Positions 46,901 through 55,822 are shown, counted from the first letter of the stretch. The stretch is DNA of 64,000 nt from Nostoc sphaeroides (GCF_003443655.1 NZ_CP031941.1:1235501-1299500), one strand, 5' to 3'. Notes: generated by a model from the letters alone, not told the origin. Made by a program: numbers and translations.

Positions 46901-47210
46901 AGTTGCATTAGCGATGGAAACAGGTATTCAGCAGGTAGTAGAAGGTACAAATCTTGTCAGTGATACTCGCCAAAACTTAAATGCGATCGTTTCTGCAACT
47001 GCCGAAATTAGTCAGTTAATCCAGCGAATTACCGCAGCCACTCAAAAGCAAATGACGCAATCTGTAACAGTCACAAAATCAATGCAAGATGTAGCAGAAA
47101 TTGCCCATAAAACTTTTGCTGAATCTCAAGAACTTGCGACTGTGTTTCAAGATTTATCAGGAATGGCGCAAGAGTTATTAACAACTGCTAGTAAGTTTAA
47201 GGTCAAATGA
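43902..47210 (+). CDS. pixJ: Methyl-accepting phototaxis receptor with four GAF domains (PixJ type)
   Basis: A 1102-residue receptor without membrane helices. Four GAF domains with CDR motifs at residues 82, 252, 435 and 618. GAF2 and GAF4 have the cyanobacteriochrome bilin-binding Cys-His (C321 in QCHIDIL, C687 in PCHIEIL); GAF3 has C504 followed by tyrosine (PCYVEML); GAF1 lacks the motif. The WEDxHLQETQGG stretch of GAF2 and GAF4 resembles red/green-type GAF domains of AnPixJ. HAMP-like segment at about 775-840, then a methyl-accepting signalling domain with the hairpin tip around residue 946 (NVLALNAAIEATRAGEYGKG). Senses light direction or colour and controls the CheA kinase. Confidence 0.94.
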   Translation: MKFLYQKNRKNDPLANELENQNGSADVVNIVSNEISLLSAIAQEFKSCRKQLQDIATQMRKASDIDTLVKVTVDQIREKIGCDRALIYQFTSFDSGTVLAESRTLDWTPALGENIPIILFGYYTNQDYLEPVAIDNINHLQLTAYQKQLLEKFQIKASLSLPITVEGKIWGLLAVNNCSSPRQWQEAEISLLSQITTEFTYKLQSFEFQKELQKRTQAKKSVGQVIEKILHVSSLENIFQTTTQEIRNLLRCDRVGVYRFKPDWSGEFVSESVGNGWVKMVGPDFYMVWEDSHLQETQGGRYAKGETFVVNDIYQAGHAQCHIDILEQYQMKAYIIAPIFTGDKLWGLLAAYQNSGPRDWHPWEENFLTQIGLQFGVAVSQREYVEQVQKKSEQLTQIVAQEKALTKIVNRIRQSLDVESVFRTTTHEVRQLLKCDRVTVFRFNHDWSGEFVAESVDHGWIKLVDPDIKTVWADTYMQENQGSRYTKTESFVCNDISQISRFPCYVEMLEQFEIKAYVTVAVFSGDKLWGLLAAYQNSGSRDWQPWEVNFLTQIGLQFGVAISQAEYLEQVRIKSQKLAQLAEQEKGITKLINRIRQSLDVEEIFKTTTQEVRQFLKCDRVAVYRFNPNWSGEFVAESMGHSWVKLVGPDIKVVWEDTHLQETQGGRYTKGETFVVNDIYKIGLTPCHIEILEQFEVKAYVVVPVFTGEKLWGLLAAYQNSGTRNWEESQVTLLSRISDQLGQALQQTEYLQQLQVQSAKLAEAATRDKAAKELLQQRSIQLLTALRPALNGDLTVRAPITEDELGTIADAYNNTLQALRQIVIQVQGAAQQVAETSSNSDASLAGLTNLAQQQSEEITAALDDIQQMVDSTQAVVANAELVQLAVQQANRTVESGDTAMNLTVKAIQGIRETVAQTSKKIKRLSESSQKISKVVNLIGNFATQTNVLALNAAIEATRAGEYGKGFAVVADEVRSLSRQSAAATIEIEKLVQEIQAETGEVALAMETGIQQVVEGTNLVSDTRQNLNAIVSATAEISQLIQRITAATQKQMTQSVTVTKSMQDVAEIAHKTFAESQELATVFQDLSGMAQELLTTASKFKVK

Positions 47211-47241
47211 ATTTTAGATTTTAGATTTTAGATTTTGGATT
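47211..47241. repeat. TTTTAGA heptamer run, left side
   Basis: Four TTTTAGA/TTTTGGA units immediately after pixJ. Inverted copies of the same repeat lie at 47,588-47,624, enclosing the small gene between. Confidence 0.8.
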
Positions 47242-47622
47242 ATGAATGAGGAAGATTTTAAGCGGAGAACAAAGCAGTTAGCATTGCGAGTAATCCGCTT
47301 AGTAGAAGCCCTTCCACAGAGTCGAACGGCAGAGATAATTGGCAAGCAGCTAATCCGTTCAGCAACATCTGTGGGAGCTAACTATCGGTCAGCTTGCCGT
47401 GGTAAATCAACTGCCGATGTCATTGCTAAACTCAGCTTGGTAGAGGAAGAAGCCGATGAAAGTCTTTATTGGATGGAACTTATTGTTGAGGTTGGTTTGT
47501 TACCTTTAGAAAAAGTAAGCAACTTGATGTCAGAAAATACCGAAATTCTGGCAATGACAGTTGCATCAATCAAAACTTTACGTAACAAATCCAAAATCCA
47601 AAATTTAAAATCTAAAATCTAA
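47242..47622 (+). CDS. Four-helix-bundle protein (S23/intervening-sequence family)
   Basis: A 126-residue helical protein of the family first described in 23S rRNA intervening sequences (IRSATSVGANYRSACRGKS is diagnostic, with LVEEEADESLYWMELI). Function unknown in this setting; relatives include the Avd protein of diversity-generating retroelements. It interrupts the pixJ-pixL pair and is enclosed by inverted AAATCTA-type repeats. Its last codons (KSKIQNLKSKI) are themselves repeat DNA. It ends only 4 bp before pixL, which has no room for its own ribosome site except in the repeat. Confidence 0.85.
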   Translation: MNEEDFKRRTKQLALRVIRLVEALPQSRTAEIIGKQLIRSATSVGANYRSACRGKSTADVIAKLSLVEEEADESLYWMELIVEVGLLPLEKVSNLMSENTEILAMTVASIKTLRNKSKIQNLKSKI

Positions 47623-47624
47623 AA
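47588..47624. repeat. AAATCTA heptamer run, right side
   Basis: Tandem AAATCCA/AAATCTA units, inverted relative to 47,211-47,241, reaching to the pixL start codon. Confidence 0.8.
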
Positions 47625-47625
47625 T

Positions 47626-50600
47626 ATGATTACAGATAACGAAATCCGCGAACAAGGATACATCTACTTTCTAGCTGAAGCCCCAGAATTAGTCCAAATT
47701 ATTGAACAAGAACTATTTAGCTTATCGGAAGGTTATAGCATTGCTAAAGTTCATAACTTAATGCGGGCTACTCATACACTTAAAGGTGGCGCTGCTAATG
47801 TTGGGCTAGAAGTAATTAAGATGATAGCCCATTTTTTAGAAGATGTATTTAAGGCTCTATATAATCCAAATGTGGTAGTTGATGCCGAATTACAAACACT
47901 TTTATTACAAGCTTATGAGTGTCTTAGCATAGCATTAAATACCGAATTAATCGGCAGTACTGTTAATGATGAAGAACTGCTTCATCGAACGACTTCAGTG
48001 TTTGCACAGTTGCAAGAAAAGCTGGGTGATGCATTTGGTGCTGAGACTCATATTCCCACTTCTGAAGAATTGGGATTTGATATTGTCCAGTCCATTTTTG
48101 AAGTGGGAGTAGAGCAACGTATAAACAGTATTGCTGAAGCTGTTAAGAATCCGCCAAGTCATGACGAATTTATCGAGTTTTTACACTCTCAAGCTGAGGT
48201 GTTTCTCGGTTTAGCGGAATCTCTAAATTTACCTGGATTGGGAGAAATTTCTCAAACAATTCTGTCAGCGCTGCAAGCAAACCCCACTCAGGTGCAGCAA
48301 ATTGCAGAAATTGCCCTTGCAGATTTGCAAGAAGCACAAAAATTGGTATTAGAAGGCGATCGCACTTCTGGCGGAAAAACTTCTCCAGCTTTGCAAAAAC
48401 TCACGACAGTGGCAAATAATGAGTTGTCTGGAGAATTACAAAATAATTCAGAAGAACAATTTTACCAATTTATCACTACATCTGATAACGATAAAAACGA
48501 ATCAGTAAAGCCTACAACTGCAAAGTTTTATTTAAAAGTCATTCGCTACATTTTTGGCTGGTTTAATCACGAAATCAAAATACCAGAGGCAGAGCTTAAT
48601 TTTGATTTAATGGTTCCCAGATTAGAAAAAGAAGTTTTACTTGACTATATCGATAATTGGCTGAAAAAGTTTCTTGATTTTATTCAAGATGAACAAGATA
48701 GTCAAAGCCTTTCTATTTATCGACATGGGATAATTTTAATCATTTTATTTGCTGTCAATAAATTCCAGTATTCTGTTAATAAATCTGACAGCTACATTTC
48801 AATAATCAAAATATTACAAAAGCGAATTTATAGATTAGCACAAGAATATAAAAACTATCCTCCTGTTACTAGCAAAGAGAAAAATTGGCTTGATAGTCCC
48901 AAATTACAAACACTCTTAGTGCTTAAAGAAATACCTAATGTATCTTCTCAAACAACTGAGAACCTACTAGAAGCAATATGGGGAGAAGAAGCTAGCGAAA
49001 ACCTTACAGAGCAAGGGGTAACAACCGCAAATGATGATTCTTCAGGAAAACTTGATTCATTAACTGTCAATGAACAGGTAGTTATAAATGTTCCTGAAAC
49101 AGCTATTGAAGTCATGCCTGATTTAGCTACACAAATCAACAAAGAAATAGAAGATAAATCGCAGTATGTTCAAACTAAAAACTTTCGCCAACCTTCATTT
49201 ATTCGAGTAGATACAGAGAGACTGCAACACCTCAATTATCTAGCTGGGGAATCGTTGATTTACCAAAAACGGCATAGTTTGCAAGATGAACAAGTCAAAG
49301 AAATAATTAGCCAATTAATCCAGCAACTCACTAGACACCAAACAACTTTAAATGAATTACGTGATTTACCATTACAAATACAAAATATTGCCTCACAACA
49401 AACGCAAAATTTTGCAGTGAAATTTGACTCTTTAGAAATGGATGTATATACAGATTTTCAGATGACATTGCATGAAGCAATAGAAGAGACACTACAACTA
49501 CAAGAAACCACAGAGTCTCTTGACTTGCTTGTGACGCAAGCTGTCCAAATTAGTGACAAACAAGAAAAATTAACTCTTAATATTATAGATAGCTTAGTAG
49601 AAGCACGAATGTCGCCTTTGGGCAATATCCTGAATCGCTTCCCCCACATGGTAAATAAGTTGGGGAATGTTCATGCCAAACTTGTAGAATTGAAACTTAC
49701 TGGTACTGAAGTACTAGTAGATAAAGCGATCGCAGAAAAGCTGTACGATCCTTTGTTACATTTAGTACGTAATGCTTTTGACCACGGTATCGAAGCTCCG
49801 CAACTTCGCCGAGAGTTTGGTAAACCAGAACAAGGGTTAATCGAAATCCGCGCCTATCATCAGGGTAGCCAAACTGTTATCGAGGTTCGGGATGATGGTC
49901 AAGGATTAAATTTAGACAGAATTCGCAGAAAAGCTGCTGAATTTTATCCCATACAAACTGAAGAAAAAACTAGAACCTATGCTTCTAATCTGGTTGAATC
50001 TCAACTGTTAGATATGATATTTTCACCTGGATTTTCTACTGCTGTTAAAGTGAGTGAAATGTCTGGGCGCGGTATGGGGTTAGATATCGTGCGGACTCAG
50101 ATGCACGCACTTAATGGCTCTATTTCAGTTCAATCCTTACCTAACCAAGGAACAATATTCATACTCAAAATTCCTTTTTCTATGACTACCGAAAAACTAA
50201 TGCTAGTTCAAGCCAAAGGTGTTGTTTATGCTCTTCTTTTGGACAGCATCGAAAAAATCTTGATTCCCTCTGAGCAGCAGATTAAAGAAATTGAAGGTAA
50301 AAAAGTTTTACATTGGAATACAGACAATGATGAGACTATGGTCAGCCTCTGTCAACTTTCAAAGTTGATTAATTATAATAATTCATGCTTTAATAATGAT
50401 ACTTTATACAATACATCAAGTAATCATGATCCAAGCATAGCGAAAAATCCGGTGCTTTTGCTACGACGAAATCAGGGAATGTTTGCTTTAGAAGTTGACC
50501 AAATAATTGGTGAACAAGAACTGGTAATCAGACCTTTAGGAAATGCGATCGCACCGCCAAAATACATTTATGGTTGTAGTAGTTTAGCTAATGGTAATCT

Positions 50601-51219
50601 CATCTTAGTGATTGATGCTTCATTACTGGTATCTAACGAGCTTCAACAAACAACACTTGATGTCATGGCGCTACCAGTACCTTCTTTGTCAAATAAAAAA
50701 GCCTTAGCGATATCAGGACATACTTTTTCATCTACACCATTACTTGCTGCATCTACTTTCACAACAACTATAGAAATCCAACCCAGTTATTCTCAAGAAC
50801 CACATAATCAATCATCAAAAGTTGTTTTAGTAGTAGATGATGCAATTAGTCTCCGGCAAACTCTGTCTCTGACTCTACAAAAATCTGGCTATCAAGTAAT
50901 ACAGGCTCAAAATGGTGTAGAAGCTCTAGAAAAGTTGCAGTTACATCCTGAAATTCAACTTGTCGTCTCCGATTTAGAGATGCCACGAATGAATGGTTTT
51001 GAGTTGTTGGGTAACTTACGCCAATACCCCAATTTAGCAAAAAAACCTGTAGTGATTCTCACTTCTCGCAGCGCTGAAAAACATCGCCAGCTTGCTCAAG
51101 AATTGGGTGCAAAGGCTTACTTGACTAAGCCTTATTTAGAGCATGAGTTTCTTTCTACAATTAAGGAGTTAATTAACAGTAATACAGATGATTTAAACCA
51201 TTTAGTCATTAGTCATTAG
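47626..51219 (+). CDS. pixL: CheA-type hybrid histidine kinase of the phototaxis cluster
   Basis: A 1197-residue kinase. An N-terminal Hpt domain has phospho-accepting H50 (THTLKGGAANVG), followed by a long variable region to about 500, including a second helical segment near 150-240. A dimerisation region follows, then the ATPase domain with HLVRNAFDHGIE (about 712-723), VRDDGQGLNLDRIR and SGRGMGLDIVR. A CheW-like domain lies at about 850-1010, and a C-terminal receiver has D1116 (VVSDLEMPRMNG) and lysine in AYLTKPY. It autophosphorylates when signalled by PixJ and passes phosphate to PixG/PixH. All catalytic motifs look intact. Confidence 0.95.
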   Translation: MITDNEIREQGYIYFLAEAPELVQIIEQELFSLSEGYSIAKVHNLMRATHTLKGGAANVGLEVIKMIAHFLEDVFKALYNPNVVVDAELQTLLLQAYECLSIALNTELIGSTVNDEELLHRTTSVFAQLQEKLGDAFGAETHIPTSEELGFDIVQSIFEVGVEQRINSIAEAVKNPPSHDEFIEFLHSQAEVFLGLAESLNLPGLGEISQTILSALQANPTQVQQIAEIALADLQEAQKLVLEGDRTSGGKTSPALQKLTTVANNELSGELQNNSEEQFYQFITTSDNDKNESVKPTTAKFYLKVIRYIFGWFNHEIKIPEAELNFDLMVPRLEKEVLLDYIDNWLKKFLDFIQDEQDSQSLSIYRHGIILIILFAVNKFQYSVNKSDSYISIIKILQKRIYRLAQEYKNYPPVTSKEKNWLDSPKLQTLLVLKEIPNVSSQTTENLLEAIWGEEASENLTEQGVTTANDDSSGKLDSLTVNEQVVINVPETAIEVMPDLATQINKEIEDKSQYVQTKNFRQPSFIRVDTERLQHLNYLAGESLIYQKRHSLQDEQVKEIISQLIQQLTRHQTTLNELRDLPLQIQNIASQQTQNFAVKFDSLEMDVYTDFQMTLHEAIEETLQLQETTESLDLLVTQAVQISDKQEKLTLNIIDSLVEARMSPLGNILNRFPHMVNKLGNVHAKLVELKLTGTEVLVDKAIAEKLYDPLLHLVRNAFDHGIEAPQLRREFGKPEQGLIEIRAYHQGSQTVIEVRDDGQGLNLDRIRRKAAEFYPIQTEEKTRTYASNLVESQLLDMIFSPGFSTAVKVSEMSGRGMGLDIVRTQMHALNGSISVQSLPNQGTIFILKIPFSMTTEKLMLVQAKGVVYALLLDSIEKILIPSEQQIKEIEGKKVLHWNTDNDETMVSLCQLSKLINYNNSCFNNDTLYNTSSNHDPSIAKNPVLLLRRNQGMFALEVDQIIGEQELVIRPLGNAIAPPKYIYGCSSLANGNLILVIDASLLVSNELQQTTLDVMALPVPSLSNKKALAISGHTFSSTPLLAASTFTTTIEIQPSYSQEPHNQSSKVVLVVDDAISLRQTLSLTLQKSGYQVIQAQNGVEALEKLQLHPEIQLVVSDLEMPRMNGFELLGNLRQYPNLAKKPVVILTSRSAEKHRQLAQELGAKAYLTKPYLEHEFLSTIKELINSNTDDLNHLVISH

Positions 51220-51256
51220 TCATTCGTCATTAGTCATTCGTCATTCGTCATTGTGT
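51197..51256. repeat. GTCATTA heptamer array after pixL
   Basis: About eight GTCATTA/GTCATTC units beginning at the pixL stop codon. Sequence on to 51,418 shows no gene. Confidence 0.85.
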
Positions 51257-51418
51257 TTTGGTACATCCCTCGTACCGGGCTTCTTCTACTTCGCTAACGT
51301 GGCCGAAAAAAACTTTCTGATTAAAGGCTAATTCAAACCAAGTTAAAGAGTGGGCGTGGTATCTCAAGAACTAATCACTCTCACGTTGCGGTTTGATATT
51401 TTGGTAAATGCGATCGCC

Positions 51419-52123
51419 TTAATTACCAGGTAGGTTATTTGGATCTACACCTAGAGAACGTAAATACTGGGCTAATTGTTCAGCCCTTTGTCGCTGCTGT
51501 TCTGCCTGTTCTGCATCTGTCAAATAGCGATTTCCTTGCTGATCATACCAACATAAAAACTCCTGTTGTATCCCGGCAATTACAGCTTGGTGTCGCCCAA
51601 TACCTAACCCCACCTCTGGCATCAAATAAGGTTCACCTATTTGTAATTGGTAGTTTCCATCTATTAACTTATATACTTCAAAGGGTTGATGTTGGTCGCG
51701 TAGCCAAAACTCAGGGTTATAAATTACGTAGTACAATACACCGAGTTTTTTATATATATCTAGCTTCTCGTCGTATTCACCTCCTGGGGTATGGGATACC
51801 ATTTCTAATGTGAATATTGGAACTACCCCATTTTCTTCCCAAACCGCGTAACTTTTGCGTGATTTGCCACCCTTTTTCCGTTCTACTCCCACACTTAAAA
51901 AAGCATCTGGCACTACAGGTACTCTGGGATTTACTCCCGTGGTGTGATATAATCCCATATCTACCCCGAAGTACCAATCCATACGATTTGCCCAAATGGA
52001 GTTGAGTAAGAAGAGTAAAATATTGGGCAAAAAATTTTGATCTTCGTTATCCACTGGCGTATCGTCTGAACAGGGAAGTTCATCAGTAGTTGGTAACGCA
52101 TTTTTGAGATCAGGTGAGAGCAT
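51419..52123 (-). CDS. Uma2 family endonuclease (DUF820)
   Basis: A 234-residue Uma2 protein, second in the window. Core: VPDAFLSVGVERK (aspartate), VPIFTLEMVSHTPGGEYDEKLDIYKKLGVLYYVIY (E and K of the nuclease-fold motif). The C-terminal coiled coil DAEQAEQQRQRAEQLAQYL then SLGVDPNN parallels the tail of the protein at 7217. Target and role unknown. It lies 59 bp after the potB-like gene on the same strand and could be read through from it, where a second permease gene might have been expected. Confidence 0.87.
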   Translation of the reverse strand: MLSPDLKNALPTTDELPCSDDTPVDNEDQNFLPNILLFLLNSIWANRMDWYFGVDMGLYHTTGVNPRVPVVPDAFLSVGVERKKGGKSRKSYAVWEENGVVPIFTLEMVSHTPGGEYDEKLDIYKKLGVLYYVIYNPEFWLRDQHQPFEVYKLIDGNYQLQIGEPYLMPEVGLGIGRHQAVIAGIQQEFLCWYDQQGNRYLTDAEQAEQQRQRAEQLAQYLRSLGVDPNNLPGN

Positions 52124-52181
52124 AACCGTTGTCTCGCTGGCGTTTTATGCCCTTATTATATATAAATGAGTGACGAAAAGT

Positions 52182-53078
52182 TTAGCGTTTGGGTGCAGCC
52201 TCGCCAAACTTAATTAAAAGTGCGATCGCAATACTAACAAGCAAAATTAACGTCATACTTAAGGCTGAACCAAATCCCCAATTTTGCGTTGCTCCGAGAA
52301 ACTGGTTATAAATTAACCGCGCCGCCGTCATACTAGAAGCACCACCAAGTAATTCTGGATCGACAAAATCCCCCAAGCCTGTGATGAATACAAGCATAGA
52401 AGCAGCCGCAATTCCCGGAAAAATTTGCGGTACGGTTACTTGGCAAAAAGTTTCCACCGGATTTGCACCTAAATCAGCCGCCGCTTCTAGCAATCGCTTG
52501 TCTAGCTTTTCGAGAGAAGCATATAAAATCAAAACCATATAGGGTAACAAGCTGTAACTCATGCCAATAAATACAGCTTGACTCTGGTTAAGTAATTCCA
52601 AAGTGGGCAAGCCTAAATTGCTGAGTAAACTGTTGAATAAACCAGTAGGACGAAGAATTGTAATCCAAGCATAAGAACGAAGTAACGAGGAAGTCCACAA
52701 AGGTAAGACAAAGGCTAATAGCAGCAAATTTCGCCAACGCTGCGGCGCTATCTGAGCAATCCAATAGGCGACGGGGAAGCCCAAAATTAAACAAATTATT
52801 GTAGTGCCAAACGCAAAAAATAGCGATCGCACAATTACTTGCACATAAAGAGGGTCAAATATTCTAATGTAATTTTTGAATCCGTTGGGATTGACTAAAT
52901 CTCCTGGGCGGATGTCTGCAACTAAACTTAACTGGAAAATTATTAAAGTTGGCAGCACCAACAAAAGTAATAACCAAATCCCAGATGGTGCAAGTAATAC
53001 CAAAGGTTGCAGCCAATTCGCTCGTGGACGATGCAATTCTTCTATTTTAGAAATATCATTCGTTTCAAAATTCATCAC
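52182..53078 (-). CDS. potB: ABC transporter permease, spermidine/putrescine type
   Basis: A 298-residue permease of the PotB group with six predicted helices (IWLLLLLVLPTLIIFQLSL; VIVRSLFFAFGTTIICLILG; and others). The EAA loop is LLEAAADLGANPVETFCQVTVPQ. It moves polyamines or a related cationic solute across the inner membrane with a binding protein, a second permease (PotC) and an ATPase (PotA). The binding protein is upstream on the same strand; neither PotC nor PotA is in the window. The spacer to potD is filled with palindromic repeats. Confidence 0.88.
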   Translation of the reverse strand: MMNFETNDISKIEELHRPRANWLQPLVLLAPSGIWLLLLLVLPTLIIFQLSLVADIRPGDLVNPNGFKNYIRIFDPLYVQVIVRSLFFAFGTTIICLILGFPVAYWIAQIAPQRWRNLLLLAFVLPLWTSSLLRSYAWITILRPTGLFNSLLSNLGLPTLELLNQSQAVFIGMSYSLLPYMVLILYASLEKLDKRLLEAAADLGANPVETFCQVTVPQIFPGIAAASMLVFITGLGDFVDPELLGGASSMTAARLIYNQFLGATQNWGFGSALSMTLILLVSIAIALLIKFGEAAPKR

Positions 53079-53094
53079 TTGTAACTCCTAAATT

Positions 53095-53207
53095 GTACAG
53101 ACGCGATTAATCGCGTCTCTACTCCTAACAGACGCGATTAATCGCGTCTCTACTCCTAACTCCTAACTCCTAACTCCTAACTCCTAACTCCTAACTCCTA
53201 ACTATTT
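53095..53207. repeat. Palindrome GACGCGATTAATCGCGTC (two copies) plus CTCCTAA array
   Basis: Palindromes at 53,100-53,117 and 53,131-53,148, then about eight CTCCTAA heptamers up to the potD stop. Same family as the array at 13,907. Confidence 0.85.
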
Positions 53208-54292
53208 TACCCGCTAGTTAATTGTGTCCAATAGCGATCGTAAACCTCTTCAAATTCTCCTACAGGAGTAACACGTTCACAATTTGCTAAAAGGGACTCT
53301 GAGGGAAATAAACTACTATTGTTTTGGATTGTTTTTGGTAATTGCTCAAATCCAGCACTATTAGGCGTAGAAATACTCAGACGTTGACTGATTTGGGCTG
53401 CTAATTCTGGTTGCAAAATCATGTTAATCCAAGCATAGGCTCCAGCTAAATTGGGGGCTGTTTTAGGAATTACAATACTGTCTGTCCATAATGAAGAACC
53501 ACTGCGGGGAATTACATATTTTAGTTTAGGGTTTTCTTTAGAGATTCTCACCGCATCTGCTGAATAGCACATTGCTAATAGTAAATCTCCTGCCAGAATT
53601 TGATTTTGCCAAGCGTCGGTGTCAAAACGTGCGATCGCAGATTTTAGCACCTTTAACTTTTCATAAGCTTGTTTGATTTCTTGTTCATTTTTTGAGTTGT
53701 AAGAGTAACCTAGCATCCGTAACGTCGCACCCATCACTTCTCGAACATCATTGAGCAAGGTCATCTGCTGATTAAGTTGCTTTTGGTTTTGCCAAAGGTA
53801 ATCCCAATCTTGTGGTGCATCTTTGATTTTTTCAGAATTGTAAAGTAAACCTGTTGTCCCCCAGTTAAAAGGGATGCTATATCGGTTATTGGGGTCATAG
53901 CTAGGATTCTGAAACCGGGGGAATAAATTCTCTAAACCGATTAAGCGATCGTGATCTATTTCTGTTAATAAACCTTTCTTTACCATCTTCTGCACCATGT
54001 AATCGGATGGGTAGATGATGCTATAAGTGCCACCGCCTCCAGCTTGCAATTTCGCCAGCATGACATCATTGGAATCATACACATCCGCTAGCACTTTCAT
54101 GCCGGTTTGGGCGCTAAAGGTTTTCAATAATTGGTTGTCAGTATATTGCGTCCAGGTAAAGATATAAAGTTGGTCACGTTGACCCGAAGTATTAGAGTTA
54201 GCACGGACTTCAGCTAGCCTCCAGCCACAACCAGCTAAAGATAAGCCAGAAAGCCCTCCCACCCCTTTTAAAAATTGGCGTCTGTTAGTCAT
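53207..54292 (-). CDS. potD: Polyamine-type ABC transporter substrate-binding lipoprotein
   Basis: A 361-residue periplasmic binding protein. The N-terminus TNRRQFLKG then SLAGC combines a twin-arginine motif with a lipobox (cysteine about residue 22), so it is probably Tat-exported and lipid-anchored. Family features: LYIFTWTQYTDNQLLKTFSAQTG, the YPSDYMVQKMVKKGLL segment, PFNWGTTGLLYN and TDSIVIPKTAPNLAGAYAWIN. It delivers spermidine/putrescine-like ligands to the adjacent permease. Complete. Confidence 0.88.
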   Translation of the reverse strand: MTNRRQFLKGVGGLSGLSLAGCGWRLAEVRANSNTSGQRDQLYIFTWTQYTDNQLLKTFSAQTGMKVLADVYDSNDVMLAKLQAGGGGTYSIIYPSDYMVQKMVKKGLLTEIDHDRLIGLENLFPRFQNPSYDPNNRYSIPFNWGTTGLLYNSEKIKDAPQDWDYLWQNQKQLNQQMTLLNDVREVMGATLRMLGYSYNSKNEQEIKQAYEKLKVLKSAIARFDTDAWQNQILAGDLLLAMCYSADAVRISKENPKLKYVIPRSGSSLWTDSIVIPKTAPNLAGAYAWINMILQPELAAQISQRLSISTPNSAGFEQLPKTIQNNSSLFPSESLLANCERVTPVGEFEEVYDRYWTQLTSG

Positions 54293-54715
54293 TCAGTTAG
54301 AAGCTGTTTATCAACAACCTCTAGATTACGGTATACTTAGTAGCCCCTGTTGTGATTTTTGGGGATAAATGTGTCAATCTTCACACTTACTGTAGAACTT
54401 GCTTAATCTATGGTGGTTGTCCTGCCTCAAAGAGATCCTTGCATGGAAGGAGTTCTTCATCATACGGGTATCAGTGGGACAAGAAACCCAAAGTTTTTAC
54501 AGATGAAATTATGTAGATTTTGACTATATAGCTTAGACTAGTAAATCTATCATCATATTTTTTATAGCTTCAATCAATAGGCTGTTATGCTCTTCCCAAG
54601 AAAGCCAAACAAGTTTGTAGAGAATTGCGGCACAAAGTAGTTAAATATGTTGTTAAACATTTGTAAACTGTTAGCAGCCGAGTAGCCGCGTGTCACATCT
54701 TGTTAAGGAATTATC
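54293..54715. other. Spacer between divergent potD and cruF
   Basis: About 420 bp without a gene. It must hold the divergent promoters. TTAAGGAATT just before 54,716 gives the cruF ribosome site. Confidence 0.6.
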
Positions 54716-55627
54716 ATGAGACAACTTGTTATTGCTGAACGCGTATGCCTCATTGGTCATATCGTGTCAAAAGCCTTTGGACTGGTAGGGATGCTACTGG
54801 TCGTACCTAATGCTGAAATACTTTTCAACTTATCGCAGGTTGGAGAAACTGCCGTACAGTTAAGTATGGCAGGTGGCGGTGTAGTTGATATCATCTTGGG
54901 GACAATAGCTGTCTCTATTTATGCTTACCGGACGCTGGGATTGGGAACTTGGCTAGCATTTATGCTGCCAGCTATGTTTATCTCCTTGGGGAGTGAACTA
55001 CTGGGAACCAGCACAGGTTTTCCATTTGGTGATTATAGCTACTTGAGTGGCTTGGGTTATAAGATTGGGGGGCTAGTTCCTTTCACAATTCCTTTATCTT
55101 GGTTCTATGTTGGGCTGTCGTCTTATTTAATTGCGAGAACTGGTTTGAAAGTGGCCCAAAAACCCAGTTTGGGACGCCATATTGCGGCTATAGCCGTTGG
55201 TGCTTTACTCTTCACTTGCTGGGATTTTGCCCTTGAGCCAGCGATGAGTCAAACTTCTCTGCCTTTTTGGTATTGGGAACATCCAGGAGCTTTCTTTGGC
55301 ACACCTTACCAGAACTATGCAGGTTGGTTTGGCACTAGTGCCCTATTTATGAGTGTGGCAGGATTGTTGTGGAGAAACGCTTCGATTAAATTAGAGCGAT
55401 CGCAACTTAATCTACCCTTAGTCGTTTATTTAACTAACTTTGCCTTCGCTGCCGGACTAAGCTTGGCCGCTGGATTCTCTATCCCTGTGTTGCTCGGCTT
55501 ATTCCTTGGTGTAGTTCCCGCCGTGGCTCTGTGGTTAAGCAGTTCAACCACACCCACTCAAATTGCTGTTGAACCAGCAAACAAGGAAGTCTCGGTGGTA
55601 AGAAACGTTAAAGTTGCCTTGAAATAA
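54716..55627 (+). CDS. cruF: Carotenoid 1',2'-hydratase CruF
   Basis: A 303-residue membrane protein with about seven helices, of the carotenoid biosynthesis (DUF422) family. CruF adds water to the psi-end of gamma-carotene or related molecules on the way to myxoxanthophyll. Hallmarks: GSELLGTSTGFPFGDYSYLSG, VPFTIPLSWFYVGLSSYL, WDFALEPAMSQ with FWYWEHPGAFFGTPYQNYAGWF. The next gene is cruG, the usual partner, 184 bp downstream. Complete and normal in length. Confidence 0.92.
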   Translation: MRQLVIAERVCLIGHIVSKAFGLVGMLLVVPNAEILFNLSQVGETAVQLSMAGGGVVDIILGTIAVSIYAYRTLGLGTWLAFMLPAMFISLGSELLGTSTGFPFGDYSYLSGLGYKIGGLVPFTIPLSWFYVGLSSYLIARTGLKVAQKPSLGRHIAAIAVGALLFTCWDFALEPAMSQTSLPFWYWEHPGAFFGTPYQNYAGWFGTSALFMSVAGLLWRNASIKLERSQLNLPLVVYLTNFAFAAGLSLAAGFSIPVLLGLFLGVVPAVALWLSSSTTPTQIAVEPANKEVSVVRNVKVALK

Positions 55628-55639
55628 GTCGATAAATTA

Positions 55640-55822
55640 GGGAGTGGGGAGTGGGGAGTGGGGAATAGGGGGATGAGGGAGCAGGGGGAGAAATCAATTC
55701 AAAATTCAAAATTCAAAATTAAAGAACTTCTGCCTTCTGATTCCAGCAAGAACTGCCTCCTCTTTCCCAATGACTAATGACTAATGACTAATGACCAATG
55801 ACTAATGACCAATGACCAATGA
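55640..55822. repeat. GGGGAGT, AATTCAAA and AATGACT heptamer tracts between cruF and cruG
   Basis: Three different short tandem repeat types in a row. The last (AATGACT/AATGACC) runs into the first codons of cruG. Confidence 0.85.

Noticed and set aside
47242-47622. Avd-like protein of a diversity-generating retroelement
   Set aside because: No reverse transcriptase, template repeat or variable repeat is seen nearby; the S23-type family is broader than Avd.
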